A model generated the notes under the pieces. The model did not search any database, was not told the DNA's origin, and worked only from the letters and a program-made list of their open reading frames with translations. The position numbers were made by a program, and so were the translations under genes. From the NCBI GenBank assembly GCA_964019335.1, contig OZ025666.1, forward strand, positions 2,501 to 66,500: a stretch of 64,000 nucleotides of DNA. Reading direction: 5' to 3'. Source of the DNA: Diplonema japonicum (lineage: Eukaryota > Euglenozoa > Diplonemea > Diplonemida > Diplonemidae). Shown here one piece after another: positions 41,983 through 52,777 of this stretch. Numbering within the stretch: position 1 is the stretch's first letter; every line of letters begins with the position of its first letter.

Positions 41983-44900
41983 ATGCTACTTTTACGGGTG
42001 TTGACTTTGGTGTTGGGCGTGGTGGCGTATGCCGAGAGCGAGGGGGAGGATACCGATAATGTAATAAAGGAAGCTCTTGATACAGTTTCCGATCTGGGAA
42101 AAGAGACATCCAATACCGAGATGCAATCTGACGAGGTGTCGGTAGACAATGCACCAGAACAAGACGGAAAACATGAAGAGACAGTCAACAGTCAAGCGGT
42201 GCCAGATACGAATCAGCCAGTTTCTGTAAAACATTTGAGCACGTTTATGGGCACGGGGTCTTCCCTGGACACCATTTCTTTTGCCATAGTATGTCGGAAT
42301 GTTAATGTCAACCACAACACAACACAACACAGCCCAATCACATAACCGTTGCGTGCAACACATTCCCCGACTTGAATGGGCGCTACTCTCTCCACTCTTC
42401 AGGGATGTGGAACGAGCGCTGCGTGTGGTACAAAGACACCACTGCCATCCTTTACTTCAGCAATGATGGGAAGTGGACATTGTCAAGACGTAACCCCGTC
42501 AAGACTATCGTGACTGCATCCGTTGTTGACCCCAACAACGTTTATGTCCCCCCAAAGTCAGGATGGAGAATACCTCTAACGCTGGTATTCACAGGGCTCG
42601 ACGTCCTTCCAGACGATCTTTCCTTTATGTTCCACCCTTTGGGTCGGTGGGATGTAAGGGGACAAACCATTGAAATAGAGGACACTGCCACGGATGACAA
42701 CCAACCGGAAGGCATGGGATACAGATACGTAGATAAAGACGGTGCATACCCGCTGCTGTTTGCAACACTGAGACCGCCACTAGAGACTACAGGGTTCATC
42801 ACTGCCACATGGGTGGTAATGCACCCGAAGGGAGAATTCTACCTAACAATGGTGTCACGGGACACACTGCATATAATGGACAACGAGGGTGTTATTGCCG
42901 CCGCTGAACCAGTGGCTTCCAGCATTGAAGAGGAAGCGGACACCATTGCACGCGACATCCTCAAGCAACTGTTCAGCAATCATTTCTCAAAGCCTTCAAT
43001 CGAGAAAGTTACCGGCTGCAGTGATAGCCCCCTCAAGGGAAAGACACAGACAACTTCGAAGTGCTCGATTGGGAAACCGACGGAACTCACAATCACTGGA
43101 CAAAACTTTGGAAAGGCCGATGCTCAAGTGTGGCTGTTGAAACGGGTGGGTGACCGGAAAGTAGAAGTGACTTGTGGTAATGTGAATCATGACGAGCAAA
43201 CCCCCAGCCAGAAGCTGACATGCACGCTGCCCCCTTTGGAGATGGGGCTGGTACTAGACGTGGTCGTCATTGCTATGGGGACTGATGGCGAAAAGTTTGA
43301 AAGTGTGCTCTATGGGGCTGTAAAGTATGCAGACAATAACTAAGAAACATTACATCACCACAGGACTGAGACTACATACAAGAATAAGGTTCGTGCGCTG
43401 AACTTTCAGGACTTCGAAGAGCTTGGTGTGGGCGGTTTGGGGCCTGAGTTTGGAGAGATGTTCAGACGGGCCTTTGCATCAAGGCTCCAGAACGATGCAG
43501 TCCTGGAGAAGTTAGGCATTCGACACGTCAGGGGTGTAGTGATGCACGGTCCCCCGGGTACGGGAAAGACACTGCTGGCACGAAAGATTAGTGAAATGCT
43601 CGGTGCTGCGCAGGTACATACTGTAAGCGGTCCTGAGATTATGAGCAAATACGTGGGCCAGAGTGAGTCGAACTTACGAAAGCTATTCGAGAAAGCATCG
43701 CAGGAAGCTGCTGAGGATGACGGTCTTCATCTTATTATATTCGACGAGATGGATGCTATCATGAAGCCACGAGGGCACGGCGATGACTCGGGGGCGCGTG
43801 CAGTCTATGATGGTGTGACGACACAGCTCCTGACGCTGATGGACGGCATGAAGGACAGAGGCAACCTGCTCGTCCTTGGCCTCACAAATAGGCTAGATGC
43901 TGTTGACCCTGCTCTGCTGCGTCCTGGACGGTTCGACGTGAAGATCAAGATGCCACTCCCTGACGAGAAAGGAAGGCATGAGATTTTCATCATTCTCACA
44001 AAAGTATCACGCGAGTCAGGGATGATGTCGCCAGATGTAGACCTTCTGCAGCTCGCAAAAGACACGCCTTCTTTTACAGGCGCTGACATTGAAGGTGTAA
44101 TTAAGAGTGCCACGTCATATGCTCTCAGCGAAGTACTAGACACACCTGAGGGAGAGGAACAGCAAATAAGGATCACTCAGAACCACTTCAGGAGGGCGAT
44201 GAAGGAAGTGCAACCGTCACATGGGTCAAGCACGGCTATCAACCAGTATCTAGAGAGGGGTATCGTGCACTACGATGAGAGCTTTACAGACATGCTGAAC
44301 TTGTTTGACCGTCCTGTGCACAGGGTGAGGTACGGCAAGAGGAATAAGATGCTGAAGATCCTCATCGAGGGTGAACCGGGCAGCGGTCTGACTACGGTAG
44401 CGTCATACATCGCGAAGAAGAGCGGATTCCCTTTCATCCATCTGCTCGGCATGGAAGACACAGTGGGTTCTACAGAAAGTGAAGAACTTGTCAGGATTAG
44501 AGAAGTCTTCGAGAATGCTTACTTGGTCGATCGTAGCTGCATCATTCTTGACAAGCTTGAGCTACTGCTGGAAGGAGCACACGGGAGGGCTTCGTCCGCC
44601 TTGCAGCACACATTGCATCAGTTGCTCACAAAGAAGCCAACCGGAAAGGGGAAGCTGCTGGTGTTAGTGACCACCAACTCACTGGACACCCTGAGGTACC
44701 TTGGTATCAACAACTGGGACATGACAGCAACCGTGCCATACCTGGATAAACAGGGGATGCAAGAAGTGTTGAGAGAGACGAACGTGTTTGAGGACTTGGA
44801 GACAACACGGACAGTCATTTCGCAGATGCCGCTTAGAATCGGAGTGAAGAAGCTGCTGTGGCTGATAGACCAGGCGCGCGTGATGCATGGTATTGACGAA

Positions 44901-45218
44901 GACATCCATGAGGTGCGCAGAGAATACACGAAGGAGTACCCATTCTGGAGTGGCAAGACTCAGTACATTGTCCCTACCACGGTTGGGAATGAGGAATCGG
45001 AGGAGGCCTTCTTCGAGGAATCCGTAGAAAATGTATGCAACTTTGCACTTAGCACATGACAATAGATGGAAAGCGCAGCCAACTCTAAGGATGCCGAACA
45101 CTTCGCGCGCCTCAGACAGCGTGGCTTTGTTCACCCTAAGATTTTCCTCCAACTACTGAAGGAAACGGGGCTCCACAAGTATGCCGGCAATCAAGAGTTA
45201 ACGCCACCACAGCTCTGA
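41983..45218 (+). CDS. Secreted-type IPT-domain protein fused to NSF-like tandem AAA+
   Basis: Four exons (41983-42288, 42333-43324, 43364-45032, 45066-45218; introns 44, 39 and 33 nt) give 1039 residues. The ATG lies four bases after ATATGCAG and starts a signal peptide (M-L-L-L-R-V-L-T-L-V-L). An acidic linker follows, then a beta domain (N-G-R-Y-S-L, W-Y-K-D), an IPT/TIG-like domain (about 330-430; E-L-T-I-T-G-Q-N-F-G), and from residue about 445 an NSF-type D1: G-V-G-G-L-G-P-E-F, G-P-P-G-T-G-K-T, I-I-F-D-E-M-D-A-I, L-R-P-G-R-F-D. D2 follows with G-E-P-G-S-G-L-T-T, where the Walker A Lys is Leu, and C-I-I-L-D-K. NSF's own N-domain is absent. The AAA part has no ATG until inside D1, and the exon phases fit, so one gene is the best reading. 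NSF normally works in the cytosol on SNAREs, which conflicts with a signal peptide. Confidence 0.7.
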
Positions 45219-45369
45219 GGAGGGAATCCCTACCGCCACAGGTTCTCTCATGTTGTGATTTGTACCGATCGCCAGAAGCATCTACCCAAGCCTGACCCTT
45301 ACCTCTGTTTGGGTTGCTGCCTTATTTGTGTAACTGAGCTGCATAATAACCGTTAGACAGGGCACTAAT

Positions 45370-47397
45370 ATGGCGAAAAAAGCAGAGGTGGCAAAGTTGT
45401 TTGCGGAGCTGAAGGAGAACGAGGGGAACTGCAAGGTATCGTCTGTGGATGTCGAAACGCAAACCACAGAAAACGCTTCAAACATGTGATCAGATACTGA
45501 AAGCCTCTCCCGGCGATGAGGACTGTGTTGCCTACAAAATCTACACACTTACGGAATACAGCAGGTTCAACGACTGCATCAAGGTTTTTTTTTCTTTCTT
45601 TCTTTTCTCCTTTTCTATTCACAACACTGCACACCACAGTTCATTGAAGACTTGAAGAAGCAGAAGACGTACTCTGTGCAGCTGGCGTACTCATTTTACA
45701 GGTTGAACAAGCTAGAGCAGGCCGAAGCAGCCTTGAAGGCTGGACCTGTGGACACGGAGGCAGAGAAACACTTGCTGGCACAGATCCAATACAAAAAGGA
45801 AGACTTCAAAGCAGCAACGGAGAAATATTCAGAAATAAAGAAGGGCATGGCCGAGGAGGAAGAGGAGGTACTTGTGAACCTCACGGCGGCGATAATATGC
45901 GATGGTGACATGGAAGCCGCAATGAAGCTGCTCAGCATACAAGACTCGGACCTGACACACGACTTGCTTTGCAACAAGGCATGCATGTTCATGGCAGAGA
46001 GCCAGTGGGGCAGGGCAGAGAAGTGCCTTGCATCTGCCGCCGCCGACTGCAGAGAGAGCGCAAGGGAGGATGGTGCAACCGAAGAACAGGTTCAGGACTA
46101 CCTCTCCACTGTTAATGTGCAGACCGCGTACATCGCAGCGCAGCAGGGCGACACTGACCGCGCTGTTTCTATCCTGACGGAAGTCCTGAAGACAAAACCC
46201 ACTTCTCTTTCCAGTTTCGCGATTGGCTCCAACAACATCTGTGCGCTTCTGGGCGAACGTGCAACTGTGTTCGACGCTTTTAAACGCCTCAAGCCCCTCC
46301 GAGAGGCTCAGTACGATGCGAGGCTCTCCAAAGAGCAGAGGTTCACAATCCGTTACAACACAGTATGCACCTCGCTTCAACACCAACTCAACACAGTCGC
46401 TCCTCATGGGTCACATGGGCCAGAAAGACCAGGGCAAGTCCATTGCTGACTCTATAGCACGTGAAGACCCTTCCAGCCCGCTCGGGCCTCTTGCTCGTGC
46501 TGTAATTATGTGCTTGGAAAATAAGGTATTGCATTTACATACATTAACTTCTAATAGTACGCAAGAGCAGAAGACATCCTCAGGACCTACCTGACCGCTC
46601 ACCCTGGACAGGACGCTGCTGAAGTGAAGCTCCTTCTCGCGCAGATCTACTTGAAGCAGGGCAGTGTGAAGGGTGCTGTGGCACAACTGAAGACGGTCTC
46701 GAGACTGAAGCACCAACTGGGGGTAGCAGCAACGTTGGTGGCGGCTTACGAGAAGCACGGTGACATCGACGCTGCTGTGTCTGTGCTAGACGAGGCCATC
46801 GCACACTGGAAGAAGAATGACGATAAGAAAGCACCTGAGTATGTGAAGGTGCTGCTTGCAGCAAGCGGCGATTTCAAATTGAAGCACAAGCGGTGGAAGG
46901 AGGCTGCACAAGACTTCGAGGAGGTGATCGCGATGGGCTTCACAGATGTAAAGTACTACGCGGGGTTGGTGCTGTGCTATGCTAGGTTTGATGTGGCCAA
47001 AGCTGAGATGTTGGCTCGCGAGCACCTGGATGCTGCCCTTGACCAGTCAGACATGACTGCCGATCAGGCGCTTGCTGTTCTGAACTTCAAGGTGCGCGAG
47101 CAGACACAGGAGGCTACTAAGTCTGCCGCACTCGGTCTCACTGAAAAGAAGAAGAAGAAGAAGAAACCGGGTAAGAAACCCGCGAAGTGCGACGGAGAGG
47201 CTGACCCCGACCGCTGGAGGGCAACGAGGGATCGTGCTTCGTACAAAACGCTCACAAAGCGTGTCATTCGTGAGGCAAAGAGAGAGAAACAGGAGAGGAA
47301 AAACAAATTGCTCCGTCAGGCGGCACATGAGAGGGATGAGCAAAGAGAGAAACTCAGGGCCCACTACGAGGCCTTGCGTGCCAAGAATGAAGCTTGA
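45370..47397 (+). CDS. SRP72: Signal recognition particle subunit SRP72
   Basis: Five exons (45370-45435, 45470-45583, 45640-46362, 46397-46525, 46558-47397; introns 34, 56, 34 and 32 nt) give 623 residues. The body is TPR-like helix pairs (C-D-Q-I-L-K-A, Y-S-V-Q-L-A-Y-S-F-Y-R-L, Q-T-A-Y-I-A-A-Q-Q-G-D). The C-terminus has the Lys-rich stretch and then P-D-R-W-R-A-T-R-D-R-A-S-Y, the SRP72 RNA-binding signature. SRP72 with SRP68 binds the SRP RNA and acts in targeting nascent secretory proteins to the ER. Introns 2 to 4 are needed to keep the TPR frame. The second intron begins GTTTTT and is mostly pyrimidine. Confidence 0.88.
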
Positions 47398-47520
47398 GAG
47401 GATTTCTGTTCGTGTTTAGTGTTTAGTCTAGTGTGCTTCTTTCCATCTACTTCACTCATGACTCGTTTCTCAACTTTGTGCCTCTTTTACCATTTTTCGC
47501 AGAAACACTTCGAAAGTAAT

Positions 47521-47859
47521 ATGTCTGTTCGCTGCCAGCACCTGCTGATCAAGCACGAAGGCTCCAGGAACCCTCAGAGCAGGAGGACTGGTGCCAGCAC
47601 TGCTGGAGTCGGCAAGGAGTCTGCTAGGAAGGAGCTGGAGGGCTTCTTGGAGAAAGCCCTTGCAGGCGATGACTTTGCTGGTATGTGCCAGCAGAGGAGT
47701 GACTGCGGGTCGTTCTCCAACGGCGGCGACCTTGGCAACTTTACTAGGGGCCAGATGCAGAAACCATTTGAGGACGCTAGCTTCGCTCTGAAGGTGGGCG
47801 AGATCAGCGGCATTGTTGACACCGACTCCGGTCTGCACATCATCAAGAGGATTGCGTAG
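47521..47859 (+). CDS. PIN1: Pin1-type parvulin peptidyl-prolyl isomerase without WW domain
   Basis: 112 residues; ATG 18 bases after a TTTTTCGCAG acceptor. The parvulin fold is complete: R-C-Q-H-L-L-I-K-H, a phosphate-binding loop (S-R-N-P-Q-S-R-R), C-G-S-F-S-N-G-G-D-L-G, Q-M-Q-K-P-F-E-D-A-S-F-A-L, and the end S-G-L-H-I-I-K-R. The catalytic Cys and His residues are present. It turns phospho-Ser/Thr-Pro bonds. Trypanosomes and plants also have this short form lacking the N-terminal WW domain. Confidence 0.92.
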   Translation: MSVRCQHLLIKHEGSRNPQSRRTGASTAGVGKESARKELEGFLEKALAGDDFAGMCQQRSDCGSFSNGGDLGNFTRGQMQKPFEDASFALKVGEISGIVDTDSGLHIIKRIA

Positions 47860-48123
47860 ACCAACTCGGCACCGGGTTTGCCTAGTTACAGGTTTTCGAC
47901 ATGCAGGCCTTTGTTTTTTCCACATGTTTTTTTTTTCTTTTTTTTTCTCTTCTCTTTTTCTTATTGGGATTTAATTTTCTATATTTGCTCCCGGCTAGTT
48001 GCTCGTAGGTAGATACGCACAACCGGCTTCCCTCCCCCCTTCTTCTCTTTAACTTAGAATAATAAGTTGCAAAAAGCTTTCCTCGTGCATCACAAACATC
48101 TTCATATCTAGGAAGACATCAAG

Positions 48124-49715
48124 ATGTCCTCGTTCGCGAAGCAAAAGGGGACGAGCAAGAAAGGCATCGACATGGAGAAGTCGAAGGAAAAACGAACAAG
48201 CATGGCAGTGTCGATGAGGAAGAAGCAGTACCAGAGCCAACTAGAGAAGAAGAGAAGGGAGAACAAGAGTGATGAAGGTGAGACAGAGATCTGCGCAAAC
48301 ATACCTGCGCTGGTGCAAGAGCTTTTCGCCCCGACTGTCGAGAGACAATTGGAAGCAATGATCCTAATCAGGAAGCAGCTTTCATTGGAGGAGGCAGCCC
48401 CTATCGATACCATAGCTAACACCGAAGGCTGCATGCCTAGACTGGTCGAGTTCCTCGGGAACAACGAACAGCCGCACCTGCAAATCGAAGCAGCATGGGC
48501 TCTCACGAACATCGCATCGGGCACTGCTGACAACACACAGCATGTTGCAGCATCAGGTGCCTTGCCGATTTTTGTGCAGTTGATGCAAACTGGCAATGAC
48601 GACCTCAGGGAGCAGTCCATCTGGGCCTTGGGCAACATTGCAGGAGACTGTGCACCGCTGCGCGACGCGATCCTTTCCATGAACGTGCTGCACATCCTCA
48701 TAGCTATCGTTGCGAGCGGCCCGAAGATCTCGCTGCTGCGGAACGCAGTGTGGGCCATGGGGAATCTGTGCAGAGGTAACCCTATCCCTATCTTTGAGCA
48801 GATCACCCCTGTGGTGCCCGTCATCGCAGACCTCATCATTAGGTGCCAGGACGAGGAAGTATTGACAGATGCGTGCTGGGCTGCCTCGTACATCTCGAAC
48901 GGTCCTGACGACAGGATACAAGCGGTGCTGGACTCGAATGTCGTGCCGCGTCTGATCCAACTGCTGACACAAACCATTCCCAGCATCCAGGTCCCTGCAT
49001 TGAGAGCGGTTGGCAACATCGTGACAGGAAACGACAAGCTGACACAGGCGGTCATCAACTGCGGGTTGCTGCCGCCTTTGCACTTCCTCCTTCAGTCACC
49101 CAAGGCCGCAGTGCGCAAGGAGACGTGCTGGACCATCTCGAACATCACAGCGGGTACCACACACCAGATCCAGGCTGTCTTCACAGCAGGGTTGATCGGT
49201 CCTGTTATACAGCGCATGATGACTGGCGAGGTGCAGGTGAAGAGAGAGGCTGCGTGGGTCATCAACAACGCCGCCTCGGGGGGCACGGCTGAACAGGTTA
49301 ACTTCCTGGTGCAAGAAGGCTGCATCCCGGCGCTGTGCGACCTCCTTGGACTCCGTGAAGAGAAGGTATGGCGTAACACAAGAGAGCAACACGCACAGGT
49401 CCTCACGGTTGCATTAGAAGCAATCGACAATATTCTAAAAATAGGACAAATGGAGAAGCAAAATACCGGTCGTGAGAACCCCTTCGCAATGTCCCTCACC
49501 GAATGCGGTGGGACCGACAAGGTCCAGGAGCTGCAGCACCACGCTTCGACCGCCATTTATGAGAAGTCGCTGTCTATTTTGAGGAAGGTACACAAACCGG
49601 AGAAGAAAAAAAAAAAAAAAAAAAAAAAAAACAGTATTTCGAGGTCAGCGATGATGATGACATCGATATCAATGCGGCCGCTAATTTCAATTTTGGCCAG
49701 CCCCCCCAAAACTAG
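48124..49715 (+). CDS. Importin alpha (karyopherin alpha)
   Basis: Two exons (48124-49587, 49635-49715; 47-nt intron containing a 25-base A run) give 514 residues. An N-terminal basic IBB domain (residues 10-55; K-R-T-S-M-A, K-K-R-R-E-N-K) is followed by ten armadillo repeats carrying the W-x-x-x-N binding array (A-A-W-A-L-T-N-I-A-S-G, S-I-W-A-L-G-N-I-A-G-D, N-A-V-W-A-M-G-N-L). The short last exon supplies the acidic tail D-D-D-D-I-D-I-N, typical of importin alpha. It carries NLS cargo to importin beta for nuclear import. Confidence 0.93.
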
Positions 49716-49964
49716 ACCCCTCTTGCCTGCTAGATCACACATATAGAACCTTTGGTGCTGTACCGCTTCCCCCTATTATTTTTTTACCAATTTTTGTTTG
49801 TGTGTGCTGATTCAGAAAGTCAGGTCAGTGCCGTGACCTGCTTGGCTCGGGTGCCTTCATCATCTTGTCATCACACGCCTTAGTCTTGCAAGGCGTGCAG
49901 GGCACCAAGCACGAGTACTTATGTTATTTTTGTTCTGATAGTATTATGGTAACCAGCTGCAGGG

Positions 49965-51659
49965 ATGAGTGAATACAAGAATGAATATGAACGGCTAGAC
50001 AACATAGGATGGGGTGGGTACGGACAGGTGTATAGGGGACGGCACACAGCAGATCCCAGCAAGATAGTTGCCATCAAAGTACTGAACTTCGACAACGACG
50101 ACATCGAAGAGCTAATGAAGGAGTGCAGGTTCATGCGGGAGTGCAACCATCCAAACACTGTGAACATCATTGCTAGCATTGTGGTCGGGAGCAAGCTGTG
50201 GATCGTGATGGACTACATGGCAGGGCGCAGCGTGGGTGACGCTGTGAAATATTTAGGAAGCCTCGAAAAGCCCGTTCGGCTGAGCGAGCTACACATTTCA
50301 GTGATACTGAGAGAAGTGTTGAAGGCACTGAAGTACCTCCACTCGCAGGGGAAAACACACAGAGACGTTAAAGCTGCTAACATACTCCTCTCAGGTCAAT
50401 GCGATGTGAAGGTGGCCGATTTTGGTGTCTCGGGGCAACTTAACACCATCAATGTGACAAACAATGGCAACAATAGGCAGCTTGGTATGCAGTCCTATGT
50501 GGGTACACCCCACTTTATGGCTCCAGAGGTCATTGCGCAATCTGCACAGTCTGGCTATGACCAGAAATGCGACATTTGGTCCTTAGGGATCACTGTCTTT
50601 GAGCTGGCCACCGGCGCTGTGCCTTACGACAGGAACCCCATGAAGGCCATCCAAGAGATCCCCATCCTCTCTCCTCCACAACTAAAGGGTGAGTTCAACG
50701 TGCAGTTCAAACAATTCGTCTCATATTGCTTGGTGAAGAATCCTGAACACCGCCCTACCGCAGACGATGTTTACACACACCCCTTTATCACCCTGGGGGG
50801 TGAAACACCCACCTCATACCTGCAGACTGTCTTCGAGCCGTGGTTTGCGAAGATAGGTGTCTTCGATGACGACGATGATGACATCAACCTGGACGACAGC
50901 AACACAGAGGGGAACGAGCATTGCGAACAGAGCCCTAACCCCAAGATAGTGCACCACGATCCAACTCCCAGCAACGACACAGGCGACGAGAACTACAACA
51001 AGTCAGAATGGGACTTCCCAGACACGATGTCGTCACTGTCGGCATCAGGTACCACAGGGCGGCATGCAAGAATACCCTCTTTGGGGGGCACGGGTGGCCT
51101 CTCCTCCTCTTACGGCAACAAGCCAGCTGTGCCGAGGCTCCCTCTCAACTCAGCACTCACCGGGCGTGTCACACCGAAGCTCACACCCAGACTGACCCCC
51201 CGCATCACACCAAGGGAACGAGGAACACCGCTAAGTACACCCAGAGGTGGACAGGTTTCGCTATCAACTGCAGCCTACCAAAGCGTAGTGAAGCCCGCAC
51301 TTGTCAAGCTGTCAAGGTCTAATAAGAGCGCCACAGAGCAGATCGTGAGGCTTACAAGGCTTATTGACGAAGCACAGTCCATTTGCCCAAACTTCTCGGT
51401 CCTCCTCGTGCAACACACAGTGAGATTGCTGTCGCAGTCGCCCACTTACTCCCACCTGCTCCACAAGGATGCTGGTAACACCTGCGCTGGCGTTCCAATA
51501 GCGTCTCCAAGAACTCCAGTTTCGCAGTCCAAGCAGGGTAAGGTGCCTCGTGCCACGACACCCCAAGGCAGCCCAGCCGAGTCCCTGCCGCTAACCGGCC
51601 CCACATCCCTCATGCTTGATTCGTGGATACGAAAGTACAGGACAGAGGACAAGACATAG
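49965..51659 (+). CDS. STE20/GCK-type Ser/Thr protein kinase
   Basis: 564 residues, one exon, ATG two bases after AGCTGCAG. The kinase domain fills residues 8-280: glycine loop I-G-W-G-G-Y-G-Q-V, V-A-I-K, catalytic H-R-D-V-K-A-A-N-I-L, A-D-F-G-V-S-G, G-T-P-H-F-M-A-P-E, S-L-G-I-T-V-F-E-L. A-D-F-G-V-S and G-T-P-x-x-M-A-P-E place it with STE20/germinal-centre kinases. An insert (N-V-T-N-N-G-N-N) lengthens the activation segment. The C-terminal half holds an acidic patch (D-D-D-D-D), then a run of T-P-K-L/T-P-R-L/T-P-R-I repeats (residues about 400-425) and a helical end. GCKs act upstream of MAPK and NDR pathways or on WNK targets. All catalytic residues are present. Confidence 0.9.
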   Translation: MSEYKNEYERLDNIGWGGYGQVYRGRHTADPSKIVAIKVLNFDNDDIEELMKECRFMRECNHPNTVNIIASIVVGSKLWIVMDYMAGRSVGDAVKYLGSLEKPVRLSELHISVILREVLKALKYLHSQGKTHRDVKAANILLSGQCDVKVADFGVSGQLNTINVTNNGNNRQLGMQSYVGTPHFMAPEVIAQSAQSGYDQKCDIWSLGITVFELATGAVPYDRNPMKAIQEIPILSPPQLKGEFNVQFKQFVSYCLVKNPEHRPTADDVYTHPFITLGGETPTSYLQTVFEPWFAKIGVFDDDDDDINLDDSNTEGNEHCEQSPNPKIVHHDPTPSNDTGDENYNKSEWDFPDTMSSLSASGTTGRHARIPSLGGTGGLSSSYGNKPAVPRLPLNSALTGRVTPKLTPRLTPRITPRERGTPLSTPRGGQVSLSTAAYQSVVKPALVKLSRSNKSATEQIVRLTRLIDEAQSICPNFSVLLVQHTVRLLSQSPTYSHLLHKDAGNTCAGVPIASPRTPVSQSKQGKVPRATTPQGSPAESLPLTGPTSLMLDSWIRKYRTEDKT

Positions 51660-51763
51660 AAGTAAACAGCGGCCTTACCTGTCACATACATGTTGCATAT
51701 GCCATCTGAAGGCCTTTGTGGCGCACGACCTGTTTGTTATCAATTACACCACAGCAAAATAAA

Positions 51764-52777
51764 ATGAAAAAGGTTGGAAAGTATAAATTGAAAGAGTCGC
51801 TCGGGAAGGGAGCCTTCAGCGTCGTGCACCACGGGACGGACACGGACACCGGTGGGGAGTACGCGGTGAAGATGTGTGAGAAGTCGAAACTGACAGCGAC
51901 GGACATGCTGGGGGAGCTTGAGAATGAGATAGCAGTACTGAAGAAGATAAAGAGCAGGTACATCGCGAACCTGCTGGATGTGATCCAGACGACACGGTAC
52001 TACTACCTTGTGTTGGATCTGTGCAAGTGCACGTTGTTTGAATGCATTATCAAAAAGAAGGAGCAGAAGTTGACGGAGATTGAGGCCAGGCGGTACTTCC
52101 AGGAGCTATTGCTGGCGGTGTACTCATGCCACCAGCAGGGCGTCATGCACAGGGACATCAAGCCAGAGAATATTCTACTGACGGAGGATGACCACATCAA
52201 GCTGAGTGACTTTGGGTTTGCGTGCCCGGTGTCGAAGAGTGACGACTACAAAACGCAATGCGGGACACGGCAGTACCTGGCGCCCGAGGTGTTCAAACTG
52301 ACAGGGACCACAGCTGACTTTGATGGATATGCAGTGGATGTGTGGAGTTGTGGTGTTGTGCTGTACGTGATGGTGTGTGGGCGGTTGCCCTTTGCAGACC
52401 ATGACCCCGACATCCTGCGGGACAAGATCATCGAAGCAAAGTTTGCGATGCCTGCCACAGTGAGCATAGGCTGCGCGGACGTCATAAGCAGAGTATTGAA
52501 TCCGAGCCCTTTGGAACGGCCCACCATCTTCCAGATCATGGAGCTCCCATGGTTTAAAGAAGGCTTTGATCCAAACCTGCTGGAAGAGATCAATAACGAA
52601 TTGCGCCAGGCCCGCTCCATCAGCATTGAGCCCATCCCCAGACAGCTTAACAGGCACATCCCCGCGACGTTGTCTTCCTTCTCTTCCCCGCAGCTCGTCG
52701 AGTCTTCGTCTTACCACCACTCCTCTATGAGCTTCCCCACTTCTTATTCTGCCCATATACCCATGCATGGACATTGA
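51764..52777 (+). CDS. CAMK-type Ser/Thr protein kinase
   Basis: 337 residues; the ATG is 10 bases after ACACCACAG. The kinase domain spans residues 7-265: G-K-G-A-F-S-V-V, Y-A-V-K-M, H-R-D-I-K-P-E-N-I-L-L, S-D-F-G-F-A, C-G-T-R-Q-Y-L-A-P-E-V, W-S-C-G-V-V-L-Y-V-M-V-C-G-R-L-P-F. The last two motifs are those of the CAMK/AMPK group. The C-terminal 70 residues are Ser/Pro/His-rich without a recognisable regulatory domain. It follows another kinase gene by 104 bases but is not its close paralogue. Confidence 0.9.
   Translation: MKKVGKYKLKESLGKGAFSVVHHGTDTDTGGEYAVKMCEKSKLTATDMLGELENEIAVLKKIKSRYIANLLDVIQTTRYYYLVLDLCKCTLFECIIKKKEQKLTEIEARRYFQELLLAVYSCHQQGVMHRDIKPENILLTEDDHIKLSDFGFACPVSKSDDYKTQCGTRQYLAPEVFKLTGTTADFDGYAVDVWSCGVVLYVMVCGRLPFADHDPDILRDKIIEAKFAMPATVSIGCADVISRVLNPSPLERPTIFQIMELPWFKEGFDPNLLEEINNELRQARSISIEPIPRQLNRHIPATLSSFSSPQLVESSSYHHSSMSFPTSYSAHIPMHGH

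Noticed and set aside
43428-45059. Stand-alone NSF gene starting at 43428
   Set aside because: The codon there is GTG, conserved NSF sequence continues upstream of it, and exon phases join cleanly to the preceding coding region.
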